Shown here: positions 17,569 to 26,820 of the stretch, piece after piece
Position numbering within the stretch: position 1 is the stretch's first letter
Layout: each line of letters starts with the position of its first letter
Assembly (NCBI RefSeq): GCF_000732535.1
Contig: NZ_APNK01000003.1
Coordinates: forward strand, 1 to 64,000
Length of the DNA stretch: 64,000 nucleotides
Source of the DNA: Salinisphaera hydrothermalis C41B8
GTDB taxonomy: Bacteria > Pseudomonadota > Gammaproteobacteria > Nevskiales > Salinisphaeraceae
Reading direction: 5' to 3'
Made by a program: the position numbers and the translations under genes
The notes under the pieces: generated by a model
Seen by the model: only the letters and a program-made list of their open reading frames with translations
The model's database searches: none
Told to the model about the DNA's origin: nothing

Positions 17569-17643
17569 GTTAATAACGCCCAGATGTCATTGCGCATTGC
17601 TAACCTGACAACGCCCACCAATCAGACAATTAAGGAAGCCGCC

Positions 17644-19116
17644 ATGCCCGGCACCGCACATGGCAACGCCCGCGATCTGCAATCCTTCGACAACGCCGAG
17701 GATGCCCTCGCCCGGATCGAGTCGCTGTACGCGGCCGCACGCGAGCAGATGGAAGAGCGCCATCGCCGATTCGTGGCCGGTGAACATGAGCCGGAAGTAC
17801 TGCCCGCGGCCTACTATCCGTATGTCGGTATCGAGACCACGCCGGACCGGCTGGTCAGCTCGGCGCGACCGACCTATGGCTCGCTGCGCAAGGGCGGGGT
17901 CCACGGCACCACGGTAACCCGGCCGGATCTGTTCCACGATTATCTGTTGGAACAGCTGTCGCTGCTGATCGAGAACCACGGCGCGCCGATCCAGGTCGGC
18001 CTGTCGGATCAGCCGATCCCGCTGCCGTTCATGATCGAGGCCGCCACCGCCGATCTCACGCCGGCGGCGGTGCGCGCGATGGAGCGGGCCTTCGATCTGC
18101 CGGATCTGGCCAACATGAACGATGCGATTCCCAACAGCACGCATCGCACGCCACCGGGGCACCCGTTTCCGCTGGCGCTGTTCGACGCCCAGCGCACCGA
18201 TCTCGCGCTGCAACGCCTGGCCCATTACACCGGCACCGACCCGGCTTATTTCCAGGGATTCGTGCTGCTGACCAATTATCAGCGCTACGTCGACGACTTC
18301 ACGGCTCACGCGCGCGACCAAATCGCGAACCACGACGAGTACACCGGCTTTGTCTCGCCGGGCGACGTGGTCGAGCCCAACGCCCGGTACGATCATCTGA
18401 CCGCCGGCGGCGAAACGCCGAAGCATCTGCCGCCGATGCCGGCCTATCATCTGACGCGCGAGGATGGCCTCGGCGTCACCCTGATCAACATCGGCATGGG
18501 TCCGGCCAACGCCAAGACCATCACCGATCATCTGGCCGTCCTGCGCCCGCACTGCTGGCTGATGATCGGCCACTGCGGCGGCCTGCGCCGCTCCCAGCAG
18601 CTCGGCGACTATGTCCTTGCCCATGCGTACGTGCGCGAGGACCACGTGCTCGATCAGGATCTGCCGCCCTGGGTGCCGATCCCGCCGATCGCGGAAATGC
18701 AGATCGCGCTCGAACAAGCCGTCTCGGGCGTCACCGGCCTATCCAAGCGCGACCTCAAGAACCGGCTGCGTACCGGCACCGTCGCCAGCACCGACAACCG
18801 CAACTGGGAATTCCGCTACGACGAGCTTTACGAGCGTTTCTCCCAGTCGCGGGCCATTGCCATCGACATGGAAAGCGCGACCATCGCCGCGAACGGCTTC
18901 CGTCTGCGCGTGCCCTACGGCACGCTGCTGTGTGTTTCCGACAAGCCGATGCACGGCGAGCTCAAGCTGCGCAGCATGGCCAACGCTTTCTATCAGAGCC
19001 AGGTGCAGCAACACCTCACCATCGGGCTGGAAACGCTGCGCCTGATTCGTGAATCCGGCGTCGAAGCGCTGCACTCGCGCAAGCTGCGTTCGTTCGACGA
19101 GCCGGCCTTTCGCTGA
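17644..19116 (+). CDS. amn: AMP nucleosidase
   Basis: A 490-residue protein with the two-part layout of Amn. The N-terminal regulatory domain is at about residues 20-180 (PYVGIETTPDRLVSSARPTYG; VGLSDQPIPLPF), followed by a nucleoside-phosphorylase-like catalytic domain (INIGMGPANAKTITDHLAVLRP, IGHCGGLR, IDMESATIAANGFRLRVPYG). It cleaves AMP to adenine and ribose 5-phosphate. AAGGAAG lies 5 bases before the ATG at 17644; the frame is open slightly upstream, but that extension lacks a ribosome site. A perfect hairpin follows the stop. Confidence 0.93.
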   Translation: MPGTAHGNARDLQSFDNAEDALARIESLYAAAREQMEERHRRFVAGEHEPEVLPAAYYPYVGIETTPDRLVSSARPTYGSLRKGGVHGTTVTRPDLFHDYLLEQLSLLIENHGAPIQVGLSDQPIPLPFMIEAATADLTPAAVRAMERAFDLPDLANMNDAIPNSTHRTPPGHPFPLALFDAQRTDLALQRLAHYTGTDPAYFQGFVLLTNYQRYVDDFTAHARDQIANHDEYTGFVSPGDVVEPNARYDHLTAGGETPKHLPPMPAYHLTREDGLGVTLINIGMGPANAKTITDHLAVLRPHCWLMIGHCGGLRRSQQLGDYVLAHAYVREDHVLDQDLPPWVPIPPIAEMQIALEQAVSGVTGLSKRDLKNRLRTGTVASTDNRNWEFRYDELYERFSQSRAIAIDMESATIAANGFRLRVPYGTLLCVSDKPMHGELKLRSMANAFYQSQVQQHLTIGLETLRLIRESGVEALHSRKLRSFDEPAFR

Positions 19117-19124
19117 TAGCGCCA

Positions 19125-19151
19125 GCGCACGGAGGAGTCGGCTCCGTGCGC
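19125..19151 (+). terminator. Hairpin after amn
   Basis: A perfect 10-bp stem (GCGCACGGAG / CTCCGTGCGC) with a 7-base loop, starting 8 bases after the amn stop. No T tract follows, so it may stabilise mRNA ends or act with Rho. Confidence 0.55.
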
Positions 19152-19685
19152 GCCTGTAAACGTTGGCCGATGCAGAGCGCCCACGTTCGCGCTGTCGCAG
19201 CGTTACGTTCGGCGCTGGGATTATTCCCCCATCTACAAAACAAACTCGCTGGATAAACCCGTGCACGGTTCGGAATATCGGGCCGAGACGTCGCCAAGCC
19301 GGCCTCCGCTCGAACGCGGAAGGCCAACCTATGTGGGTCGATACCTGCCTTTGTTCGCTATCGAGATTCCGCTTCGGGGACTCGGAAAAGGCATATAAAA
19401 GTAGCGCTGTTCGCCCAATGACTCGCGGGTTTAATCCATAACATTGGCGCTGACGGGGATTGTCATACCCAAATTCTGCCGAATTAAAAATAAAGCGAAC
19501 CATTAGATGCGAGGATGGCGCGTAAAACCATTTTTTAATAATAGATACGATGCATCAAATTGCGTCATTCATCGATTGAAAACATGGAACAGGCATTGAA
19601 AACCAGTGCTTCTTCATTTTTCAAACATAAACGAAAGCCGCACTCGAATATTTCATCTTCTTTGTATTACGCGGGGTTATACCTG
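19152..19685. other. Gene-free stretch before the large exported protein
   Basis: No convincing gene. The second half (about 19440-19680) is clearly AT-richer than the rest of the window, with runs such as CATTTTTTAATAATAGATACG near 19529. It probably holds the promoter of the following gene. A small palindrome AATTC-TGCC-GAATT lies at 19472-19485. No transposase remnant was recognised. Confidence 0.5.
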
Positions 19686-21971
19686 ATGGGGATTTCATCA
19701 ACCTGCCGGCGGGCACTGATCGGCATCACGGGCGTCCTGGCCGTCGCGACCAGCACCTGCGCGATGGCGTGGACTTATAACGACCTGAGCTCGCAGCAGA
19801 AAACGCTGTACGACCAGGAACAGAACTTCATTAACTACGTGTACACCAAGGCGGGGCTCACGCCGCCGAAGTTGCCCTATTCCATTTTTCTGGGCCCCGA
19901 CACTCGCGGCGACAACCCCGACATCACCGACGTAACCGTTCGCAACCGGTCCGATAACGATGCGTCTTATCAGGTCGTCACCTACGGGCAAGTCTTCAAG
20001 AAAGACGACTATCGGCCCAACAAGTCGCTGTTCTATTCGACGCCGAGCAACCCGAGCAGTCAGGGCGTGCAAGCCGACATCAAAAGCTACTATGACGATG
20101 GCTCGGTGAAACACGCGATCCTGTCGTTCCAGCTCGATAAAGTGCCGGCCCACGGCGACGTGCGAATCAAGCTGTTCACGAACGGGGATCGGGCCGGGGG
20201 CTCGCCGCCGGGCGCGATCACGATCAGCCGCCTGCTGTCCTCCGGCTTCGATGCCCACATCACGATTCAGAACGGCGCTGACACCCTCACCCAGAACGCT
20301 CGCACGCTGCTCCAGGCGATCATCGATCAGGGCGGCTGCAATGCCGTGCCCGACAAGATCTGCAAGACGTGGCTATCGGGGCCCCGGACCAGCGAGTGGC
20401 TTATCGGTGGCCGCATGCAGGGCGCCAAGACAGATCGCGATAACCAGCTCGCGGCCTATTTCCATATCCGGGCCCATGCCAGCTACAGCGGGCAGATCAC
20501 GAACGCCCGCGTCGACACGGTCGTGGAAAACGACTTCACCTATGGCAAGACAGCGAGCAATCTGACCTACGACGCCACGATCAAAGTGGGCGAACATAGT
20601 TTTCAGATCAAGAACCTGCCGCATTACGACCATGCCCGGTGGCACAAGGTCCTGTGGTGGGGTACCGATCCCGATCTCTATGTCCAGCCGGACATGCAGT
20701 ATCTCCAGGCGACCCGGGCCATTCCGAAATATGCGGACATCAAACCGGACGAATCGACGCTGGCCAGCCTGCCGGCCAGCTATCCGCCGATGACCAACGG
20801 TGCCCAGACCCAGCACATGGGCGATGTCGGGGCGCAAACCGCCATCGGCCCGCTGCCACGATGGAGTGCCCTCTATGCCCTGAGCGGCGACCCGCGGGCC
20901 TTCGACTACATGCAGGCCAACGACAGCGCGGTCGGCGCCTACGGCTTTCATTTTCGCGACGCGACCACCGGCCGGCCGGTCACAATTACCGATCACCCCT
21001 ATATCACCGTGGCGGCACGTCGCGATACCAGTTGGTCGCCCGATATTCGCCGTGATCTGTATACCGCCTGTAGCGGCGACTGCGATTCACCCTATCAGTA
21101 CAACCTGGCCCACCATCCCTCGATCGGTTTCCTGACGTATCTGGTCACCGGCGACTACTACTATCTTGAAGAGCTGGAGTTCGCGGGCTCCTATGCCGAG
21201 CTCTGGACCAACCCCGGTTATCGACAGGACGCCAAGGGCATCCTGCGCGGTGCGGCGGATCAGATACGACAACAGGCCTGGACCCTGCGGACACTCGCGC
21301 AAGCGGCATACGCCACCCCCGATGCCGATCCGATGCACGGCTACTTTACGGGGCTGCTCCATAACATTGCCGACGACTACGACAGCTACTACTTGCAGCA
21401 CAAGGATCAGCATCCGCTGCATATTCTCGACAACTACACCAACTATTCCGTCAACGGCAACGAGTCGGTCGGCATCCCCCCATGGCAGGAAGACTTCTTC
21501 GCCTGGTCGACCTCCTACGCCACGGATCTCGGCTTCAAGGAGTTCGAACCGTTCGCGCAATGGCTGCTCCAGTTCCAGGTCGGCCGCATGACCGACTGGA
21601 TCGATCGCCCGGATACCGGCTTCTGCTGGACGGAGGCTTCCGTCTACGCCCTGCAGATCAAGCCGGCCCGCGGCGCGGATTTCTTCAGCAGTCTCGATGA
21701 GGCCTACCAAGCGACGCTGCCGAACCTCGCCGGCCTGAAGTGCGACTCGCAGACGTACCACAACTACATGAACCCCCCGACTCAAATCGGGGAGATGGAG
21801 GGCTACTCGAACTCTCCGGCCGGTTTTCCGTCGAACCTGCAGCCCGCGCTCGCAGCCAGCGTTGATCGGGGCGTGGACAAGAGCGACAAGGCGTGGGAAA
21901 TCTTCGCGCATCGCTCGGTTCAGCCGCGCTACAACGACTACCCGAACTGGGCCATCGTGCCTCGCCAGTAG
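19686..21971 (+). CDS. Large exported protein, possible polysaccharide-active enzyme (RIFT-barrel / six-hairpin type)
   Basis: 761 residues from ATG 19686, chosen because it gives a proper signal peptide (MGISSTCRRALIGITGVLAVATSTCAMA, cleavage before W). The frame extends to 19560, but the extra 42 residues are AT-rich and precede the signal. The mature protein starts with a beta-rich part containing YYDDGSVKHAILSF, which recalls the N-terminal barrel of YetA/PcRGLX-type proteins. The C-terminal ~400 residues are helical and aromatic-rich (GFLTYLVTGDYYYLEELEF; DFFAWSTSYATDLGFKEF), as in alpha/alpha toroid glycosidases and lyases. I do not recognise a characterised homologue, so the enzymatic role is a guess. 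A strong terminator follows. Confidence 0.6.
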   Translation: MGISSTCRRALIGITGVLAVATSTCAMAWTYNDLSSQQKTLYDQEQNFINYVYTKAGLTPPKLPYSIFLGPDTRGDNPDITDVTVRNRSDNDASYQVVTYGQVFKKDDYRPNKSLFYSTPSNPSSQGVQADIKSYYDDGSVKHAILSFQLDKVPAHGDVRIKLFTNGDRAGGSPPGAITISRLLSSGFDAHITIQNGADTLTQNARTLLQAIIDQGGCNAVPDKICKTWLSGPRTSEWLIGGRMQGAKTDRDNQLAAYFHIRAHASYSGQITNARVDTVVENDFTYGKTASNLTYDATIKVGEHSFQIKNLPHYDHARWHKVLWWGTDPDLYVQPDMQYLQATRAIPKYADIKPDESTLASLPASYPPMTNGAQTQHMGDVGAQTAIGPLPRWSALYALSGDPRAFDYMQANDSAVGAYGFHFRDATTGRPVTITDHPYITVAARRDTSWSPDIRRDLYTACSGDCDSPYQYNLAHHPSIGFLTYLVTGDYYYLEELEFAGSYAELWTNPGYRQDAKGILRGAADQIRQQAWTLRTLAQAAYATPDADPMHGYFTGLLHNIADDYDSYYLQHKDQHPLHILDNYTNYSVNGNESVGIPPWQEDFFAWSTSYATDLGFKEFEPFAQWLLQFQVGRMTDWIDRPDTGFCWTEASVYALQIKPARGADFFSSLDEAYQATLPNLAGLKCDSQTYHNYMNPPTQIGEMEGYSNSPAGFPSNLQPALAASVDRGVDKSDKAWEIFAHRSVQPRYNDYPNWAIVPRQ

Positions 21972-22002
21972 CGTAGCGGTATCGAAACCGGCCTTGAACG
22001 AT

Positions 22003-22029
22003 GCGCCGCTCCGACAGGAGCGGCGCTTT
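22003..22029 (+). terminator. Terminator after the large exported protein
   Basis: A perfect 10-bp GC-rich stem (GCGCCGCTCC / GGAGCGGCGC) with a GACA loop and a short TTTA tail, 31 bases after the stop codon at 21971. Confidence 0.75.
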
Positions 22030-22416
22030 ACTGCTACCCAACTGCACCACCAACCCCAGTGCCGTAGCCGCCGCGGCGACCGACACTAACCCGACGTGCT
22101 GTTTCCCATTGCAGCCAATGCCCAGCTAATCATCACCCGAGCAATCGACCGGGCCGACCTCCGGACAGCCCGGTAGCGAATGCCAGCTCGGAGCCGGCCT
22201 CAGGGCAAGCGAGCATCGCTCCGTTCGCCTGACTGGCGGCAGCCGAAACGCGCAGACACGGTGGCTTAACCCGATCCGGCCGAAGACTGCGGCACGGCTA
22301 CGAGCCCCACTTGTTGGCATGCAGAACGATCGACGCGGGCCCCATTATTCAGAACGCAGTCTTCCATTCTGGAAACAGTGGCTTGGACCGATCACTGCAG
22401 GTGTTCGCGCGCCGTC
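22030..22416. other. Gene-free stretch upstream of the IclR gene
   Basis: No supported gene in these ~390 bases. Near its end is a small palindrome TTCCA-TTC-TGGAA (22362-22374), part of a TTC/GAA-rich promoter region leading into the two operator-like palindromes of the IclR gene. Confidence 0.45.
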
Positions 22417-22437
22417 GTGTTCCAAACTATAGAACAC
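22417..22437. promoter_or_regulatory. Operator-like palindrome 1 upstream of the IclR gene
   Basis: GTGTTC-N9-GAACAC, a 21-base inverted repeat about 95 bases upstream of the IclR start. It shares the GTTC-N9-GAAC form with the site at 22514. Confidence 0.55.
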
Positions 22438-22513
22438 TGACACATAAGACTTTTTTCTAATATCAGGTAGCGCTCGAACGGCGCCAGATGCCTATACCGA
22501 ATTCTGGAAACGC

Positions 22514-22530
22514 GTTCTGGTATTTAGAAC
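22514..22530. promoter_or_regulatory. Operator-like palindrome 2 abutting the IclR start codon
   Basis: GTTC-N9-GAAC with the same spacing as the site at 22417, ending on the base before the ATG at 22531. Binding here would block transcription or translation of the IclR gene, as in autorepression. Confidence 0.55.
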
Positions 22531-23304
22531 ATGGACAAGACACTGCTCAAGGGCCTGCGTGTTCTCGAGACCCTGGCCGCCAGCCCGCAACCGATGGGCG
22601 TCACCACGCTCTCACGGGCGCTGGATCTGACCAAGAGCAACGCGCATCGCACGCTGCAAACCCTGGTCGCCGCCGGCTATGCCCGCAGCAATCCCGAGAC
22701 GGCCACCTACGAATGCACCCTCAAACTGTTTGAAGTCGCCAGCGCGGTCGTCAGCCGGCTGGACGTACGCCAGATCGCCGACCCGTATCTGCAGCAGCTC
22801 GCCCATGCGACCCACGAGAGCATCCATCTGTCGGTGCTGGACGGGCTGGATGTGATCTATCTCAACAAGATCGAAAGCCCGCAGCCGGTCCGCGCCTATT
22901 CCGCGATCGGCGGTCGTGCACCGGCGCACTGCGTGGCCTCCGGCAAAGCGCTGCTGGCCTGGCAGAGCGACGACATGCTAGCCACCCTGCCGGACGATTT
23001 GGCTCAGTGGACGCCACACACGCTCGACACTCTGGAAGCGCTGCTGGCCGACCTGGCCGAAACACGCCGTCGCGGTTTTTCGATCAACTGCGGCGAGTGG
23101 CGCGACTCGGTCGGCGGCGCGGCGGCGCCGGTGTTCGATGCCCACGGCCTGCCGGTCGCCGCACTCGGTATCTCAGGCCCGCTGGAACGGCTGTCGCTCG
23201 GCACCCTGCACCAGCACGGCCCGGTCGTGATCCGCACCGCGCGCGAACTGTCGCGGGCACTCGGCTATCGCGGCGATGCCTACCCCGACAGCGCGGCCGC
23301 CTGA
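22531..23304 (+). CDS. IclR-family transcriptional regulator
   Basis: 257 residues. The N-terminal winged helix is at about residues 5-65 (GLRVLETLAASPQPMGVTTLSRALDLTKSNAHRTLQTL), followed by the IclR effector domain (ESIHLSVLDGLDVIYLNKIES, GRAPAHCVASGKALLAW, GFSINCGEWRDSVGGAAAPVFD). It heads the CoA-thioester cluster and lies 32 bases before the CaiB gene, so it probably regulates that operon and itself through the GTTC-N9-GAAC palindromes. The effector is likely the acid degraded by the cluster and is unknown. No separate ribosome site is seen before the ATG because the palindrome occupies that place. Confidence 0.9.
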   Translation: MDKTLLKGLRVLETLAASPQPMGVTTLSRALDLTKSNAHRTLQTLVAAGYARSNPETATYECTLKLFEVASAVVSRLDVRQIADPYLQQLAHATHESIHLSVLDGLDVIYLNKIESPQPVRAYSAIGGRAPAHCVASGKALLAWQSDDMLATLPDDLAQWTPHTLDTLEALLADLAETRRRGFSINCGEWRDSVGGAAAPVFDAHGLPVAALGISGPLERLSLGTLHQHGPVVIRTARELSRALGYRGDAYPDSAAA

Positions 23305-23336
23305 GCCGCCTTCGCTTTATCTTTCGAGGAGACAAC

Positions 23337-24500
23337 GTGCAACCGTTACAAGGCATACGCGTCATCGAGTTCTGCAGCGTCGCCGCCGGGCCGTTCTGCG
23401 GCATGCTGCTGGCCGACATGGGCGCCGACGTGATCAAGGTCGAGAACCCGGCCGGCGGCGACAGCATGCGCGCCTGGCCGCCGATCAGCGACGGCTACAG
23501 CGAGAATTTCGCTTCGGTCAATCGCAACAAGCGCTCGGTGACCCTCGATCTCAAGAATCCGGCCGACCAGGCCCGCGCCCGTGTACTGGTCGATTCGGCC
23601 GATGTGGTGCTCGAAAACAACCGCCCCGGCGTAATGGAACGACTCGGACTGGCCTATGCCGCAGTCTCGAAGCAGCACCCGGAGCTGGTTTATTGCTCGA
23701 TCTCGGCCTTCGGCCAGGACGGACCGCGTGCCAGCGAGGCCGGTTTTGACCTGACGCTCCAGGCCATGAGCGGCGTGATGAGCGTGACCGGCGAACCCGG
23801 TGGCGAGCCGGTCAAATGCGGCGTGCCGCTGGCCGACTTTGCCACCGGCCTGTACGGCGCCTTCGCCATTTCGGCAGCGCTGCGCGAGGTGGCCGCCACC
23901 GGGCATGGCACGCATATCGATGCCTCGATGCTCGGTGCATCGCTGGCCATCAGTGCGCTCCAGACCAGCCAGTATTTCGGCACCGGCGAGAACCCGGTCA
24001 AGCTCGGCTCGGCCCATCCGCGCAACGCGCCATACGAAGCGTTTCGCGTGGCCGATGGGCACGTCGCCATGGCGGCCGGCAACAACGCGCTGTTCGCCCG
24101 CGCCTGCAAGGCGATCCATCGCGAGGACCTGATCGATGAAGCCCGGTTCGGCTCGACCACACGGCGCGCCGAGAACCAGGCCGAACTCAAGGCGATCTTC
24201 GAGGGTGTGTTCGCCGACAAGAGCGTCGACACCGTGCTTGCCCTATTCCGCGAGGCGGGCGTGGCCTGTGCGCCGATCAACGGCTATGCCGAAGCGCTGG
24301 CCGATCCGCAGGTCGATCACATGGGCTGGGTCCAGCCGCTGACCCTGCCCGGCGGGCACGAGACCCAAACCTTCATCTCGCCCCTGCGCTTCGGCGGCGA
24401 AAACGTCCGCCCCTATCGCCGCCCGCCCGAACTGGGCGAACACAACGACGAAGTGTTCGCCGAATTCGAAACCCGCCGGGAGGCCGCCGATGCCCGCTAA
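23337..24500 (+). CDS. CaiB/BaiF-type (class III) CoA-transferase
   Basis: A 387-residue class III CoA-transferase. The N-terminal motif LQGIRVIEFCSVAAGPFCGMLLADMGADVIKVE and the catalytic Asp in PLADFATGLYGA (about residue 167) are present. The frame is open 330 bases upstream, but the conserved sequence begins at the GTG at 23337, with GAGGAG before it. Members exchange CoA between succinyl-CoA or another acyl-CoA and a carboxylic acid. It overlaps the crotonase gene by 11 bases. In this operon it offers a second way, besides the acyl-CoA ligase, of loading CoA on the substrate. Confidence 0.9.
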   Translation: MQPLQGIRVIEFCSVAAGPFCGMLLADMGADVIKVENPAGGDSMRAWPPISDGYSENFASVNRNKRSVTLDLKNPADQARARVLVDSADVVLENNRPGVMERLGLAYAAVSKQHPELVYCSISAFGQDGPRASEAGFDLTLQAMSGVMSVTGEPGGEPVKCGVPLADFATGLYGAFAISAALREVAATGHGTHIDASMLGASLAISALQTSQYFGTGENPVKLGSAHPRNAPYEAFRVADGHVAMAAGNNALFARACKAIHREDLIDEARFGSTTRRAENQAELKAIFEGVFADKSVDTVLALFREAGVACAPINGYAEALADPQVDHMGWVQPLTLPGGHETQTFISPLRFGGENVRPYRRPPELGEHNDEVFAEFETRREAADAR

Positions 24501-25248
24501 AACCGTGCTCCCGATCCGCGTGACCCGCGTCGGCACGACCACGCAGGTCGTGCTGGCCCGGCCGGACAAGCGCAACGCCCTGTCGGCCGGGCTGGTCGAA
24601 GCGCTGATCGAAACCGTCGCCACCGCCGAGCGCGACGGCACCCGTTTGCTGACCCTGCGCGGCGAAGGCAAAAACTTCTCGGCCGGCTTCGATTTCTCCG
24701 GCTTCGAAAACGAAAGCGAAGGTGATCTGCTGCGGCGTTTCGTGCGCATCGAGCAACTGCTGCAGGCACTGGCCCATGCGAGTTTCGACACCGTCGCCTA
24801 TGCCCACGGGCGCAACTTCGGCGCCGGTGTGGATCTGCTCGCGGTCTGCAACCGGCGCTGGGCGAGCCCGGAGGCGAGCTTTCGCATGCCCGGGCTCGGC
24901 TTCGGGCTGGTGCTGGGCTCGCGGCGGTTCGCGGACATCGTCGGCGCCGACTGGGCCCGTGAAGTGCTACACGACGGTGTGACCTTCGATGCCGCCACCG
25001 CACGCGAACGCGGTTTCGTCACCGATCTCGTCGCCGCCGAAAATGTCGCGACGCGACTCAATGCCGTCGCGGCCCCCGATCTAAGCGCCGACGCGGCGGA
25101 CCGCCTGTTCCGGGTAGTCCGGCGCGACACGCGCGATGCCGACATGGCCGAGCTGGTGGCCTCGGCCGCCGAACCCGGTCTCAAGGACCGCATGCGCGCT
25201 TATCGCGAAGCTGCTGCGGCCCAGGCCCAACAGAAGAAGGCGTCGTAA
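24490..25248 (+). CDS. Enoyl-CoA hydratase/isomerase (crotonase)-family protein with altered active site
   Basis: A 252-residue crotonase-fold protein. The two oxyanion-hole regions are visible (NFSAGFD at about 62-68 and NFGAGVDL at about 109-116). The two hydratase glutamates are not: the first position is Asp (D115) and the second is Gly (G135, MPGLG instead of the usual PE). A plain enoyl-CoA hydration is therefore unlikely. Isomerase, decarboxylase or C-C hydrolase chemistry, as in diketone-hydrolysing crotonases, is more plausible. It ends on the base where the next gene begins, so the operon is tightly coupled. Confidence 0.82.
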   Translation: MPAKTVLPIRVTRVGTTTQVVLARPDKRNALSAGLVEALIETVATAERDGTRLLTLRGEGKNFSAGFDFSGFENESEGDLLRRFVRIEQLLQALAHASFDTVAYAHGRNFGAGVDLLAVCNRRWASPEASFRMPGLGFGLVLGSRRFADIVGADWAREVLHDGVTFDAATARERGFVTDLVAAENVATRLNAVAAPDLSADAADRLFRVVRRDTRDADMAELVASAAEPGLKDRMRAYREAAAAQAQQKKAS

Positions 25249-26081
25249 TGGGTATCGCACGTACCGCCAAGATCGAAAGCGTGGCCAAGCTGGCCGCCCG
25301 CATTCCCGACGGCGCCTCGCTCGCGCTGGGCGGCAGCTTTCTGCATCGCGGCCCGTTCGCGCTGGTGCGCGAACTGATCCGCCAGCAGCGCCGTGATCTG
25401 GAGATCATCAAGCAATCGCCGGGCTACGACATCGATATCCTCTGCCGGGCCGGTGCGGTCCGTCGGGCGCGAACCGGCATCGTCGCCATGGAAGGCAATT
25501 TCGGGCTTGCCCCCTGGTACCGCCGCGCGATCGAAAACGGCGACGTCGAACTCGAGGAACATGCCTGCGCCACGCTCACCGCCGGCCTCAGGGCCTCGGC
25601 GTTCGGTGTGCCGTTCATGCCCTGCGGCGGTATCCACGGCTCGGCGCTGGCCGAGCTGAACGGCTGGCAGAAACTGCCCGATCCCTACGGCAACGCAGGC
25701 GAGACCTATGTCATCCCGAAGATCCGCCCGGATTTCGCCATCGTGCTCGCCAACGAAGTCACCGAACAGGGCGACGCCCGCGTCTTCGGTACCTCGCACT
25801 GGGACCGCATCATGACCCGGGCCGCGGATCGCGTGCTGGTGGTGGCCGAACGGCAGGTCGCCACCGACACGTTTCGTGAGCGCCCGGAGCTCACGCTCGT
25901 GCCGCATTTCATGGTCGAGGCCGCCGCCGTGCTGCCGAACGCCGGCTGGCCGGGCTCCTGCTGGCCGGATTACGAAGTCGATTACCCGGCTGTCGAGGCC
26001 TATCTGGGCCGCGACGAGGCCGCCCTCGCCGATCACCTAGCCGCCGCCCCGGAAGCCCGCGAGGAGATCGCTCATGTCTGA
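25248..26081 (+). CDS. CoA-transferase-fold alpha subunit (GctA/IpdA-like)
   Basis: 277 residues of the class I CoA-transferase alpha fold: KLAARIPDGASLALGGSFLHRGPFALVREL near the start, IKQSPGYDIDIL, and VELEEHACATLTAGLRASAFGVPFMPCGG in the middle. It resembles the alpha subunits of the glutaconate/3-oxoadipate transferases and the IpdA subunit of the steroid ring-cleaving hydrolase. The start shares a base with the crotonase stop, and the end overlaps the beta subunit by 8 bases. Because its partner lacks the catalytic Glu, the pair may not transfer CoA at all. Confidence 0.82.
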   Translation: MGIARTAKIESVAKLAARIPDGASLALGGSFLHRGPFALVRELIRQQRRDLEIIKQSPGYDIDILCRAGAVRRARTGIVAMEGNFGLAPWYRRAIENGDVELEEHACATLTAGLRASAFGVPFMPCGGIHGSALAELNGWQKLPDPYGNAGETYVIPKIRPDFAIVLANEVTEQGDARVFGTSHWDRIMTRAADRVLVVAERQVATDTFRERPELTLVPHFMVEAAAVLPNAGWPGSCWPDYEVDYPAVEAYLGRDEAALADHLAAAPEAREEIAHV

Positions 26082-26820
26082 ATCCTGGTCGCCGTTTGCC
26101 TATATCGTCACCAATCTGGCGCGCTTCATACGGCCGCATGAAGTCACCTTCAGCGGCGTGAACTCCAGCCTGCCGATGCTGGCCTGCCTGCTGGCGCGCC
26201 GCGCCTACGATTTCGACTTCACCTATATCAATGTGGCGGGCGGGGTCGATCCCATACCGTCATCGGTGCCGATTTCCAGCTCCGACCCGGTGCTCGCCGA
26301 AGGCTCGACCGCGATCTTCGGCAACGAGGATTTCTACGATCTGTGCACCCGGGGCGGCATGGATCTGTGTTTTCTCGGCGCCGCCCAAGTCGACGGGCGT
26401 GGCCGGACCAATGTTTCGGCGATCGGCGACTGGCACCACCCGAAGGTGCGACTACCGGGCGGCGGCGGCGGCGCCGTTATGCTGCCCACGGCCAAAAGAT
26501 CGGTCACCTGGCGCACCGAACATTCACGCCGGACGATGGTGGAGACCCTGGATTTCGTCACGGCGGCCGGCGGCATGCACGGCGTGGTCACGCCGATCGC
26601 CGTATTCGTGAAGCAGAACGATCGGCTGGCACTGGCCTCCTGGCATCCCGAATCGTCGCTGGAAGAAGTCCGCGAGCGTACCGCCTTCGATTTCGAGGCC
26701 GGTCAGGCCCGGCCCACCGAATCGCCCACCCAACGCGAAATCGAGGCGCTGGCCGCACTCGACCCGGAACGCCGCTTCGAAACCGACGCCGCTATCGTGC
26801 TGCGCAAGGAGGCCGTATGA
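26074..26820 (+). CDS. CoA-transferase-fold beta subunit lacking the catalytic glutamate (IpdB-like)
   Basis: 248 residues of the class I CoA-transferase beta fold, with FLGAAQVDGRGRTNVSAIGDW and the KVRLPGGGGGA loop. In the pcaJ product of this window the catalytic Glu lies in IYESG (E52). Here the same place reads TYINVAGG, so the Glu is absent. Loss of this residue is a feature of IpdAB, which hydrolyses a cyclic diketone CoA ester, rather than of true transferases. It overlaps the alpha subunit and shares an ATGA with the ligase gene. The hydrolase role is inferred from one position plus context. Confidence 0.8.
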   Translation: MSESWSPFAYIVTNLARFIRPHEVTFSGVNSSLPMLACLLARRAYDFDFTYINVAGGVDPIPSSVPISSSDPVLAEGSTAIFGNEDFYDLCTRGGMDLCFLGAAQVDGRGRTNVSAIGDWHHPKVRLPGGGGGAVMLPTAKRSVTWRTEHSRRTMVETLDFVTAAGGMHGVVTPIAVFVKQNDRLALASWHPESSLEEVRERTAFDFEAGQARPTESPTQREIEALAALDPERRFETDAAIVLRKEAV

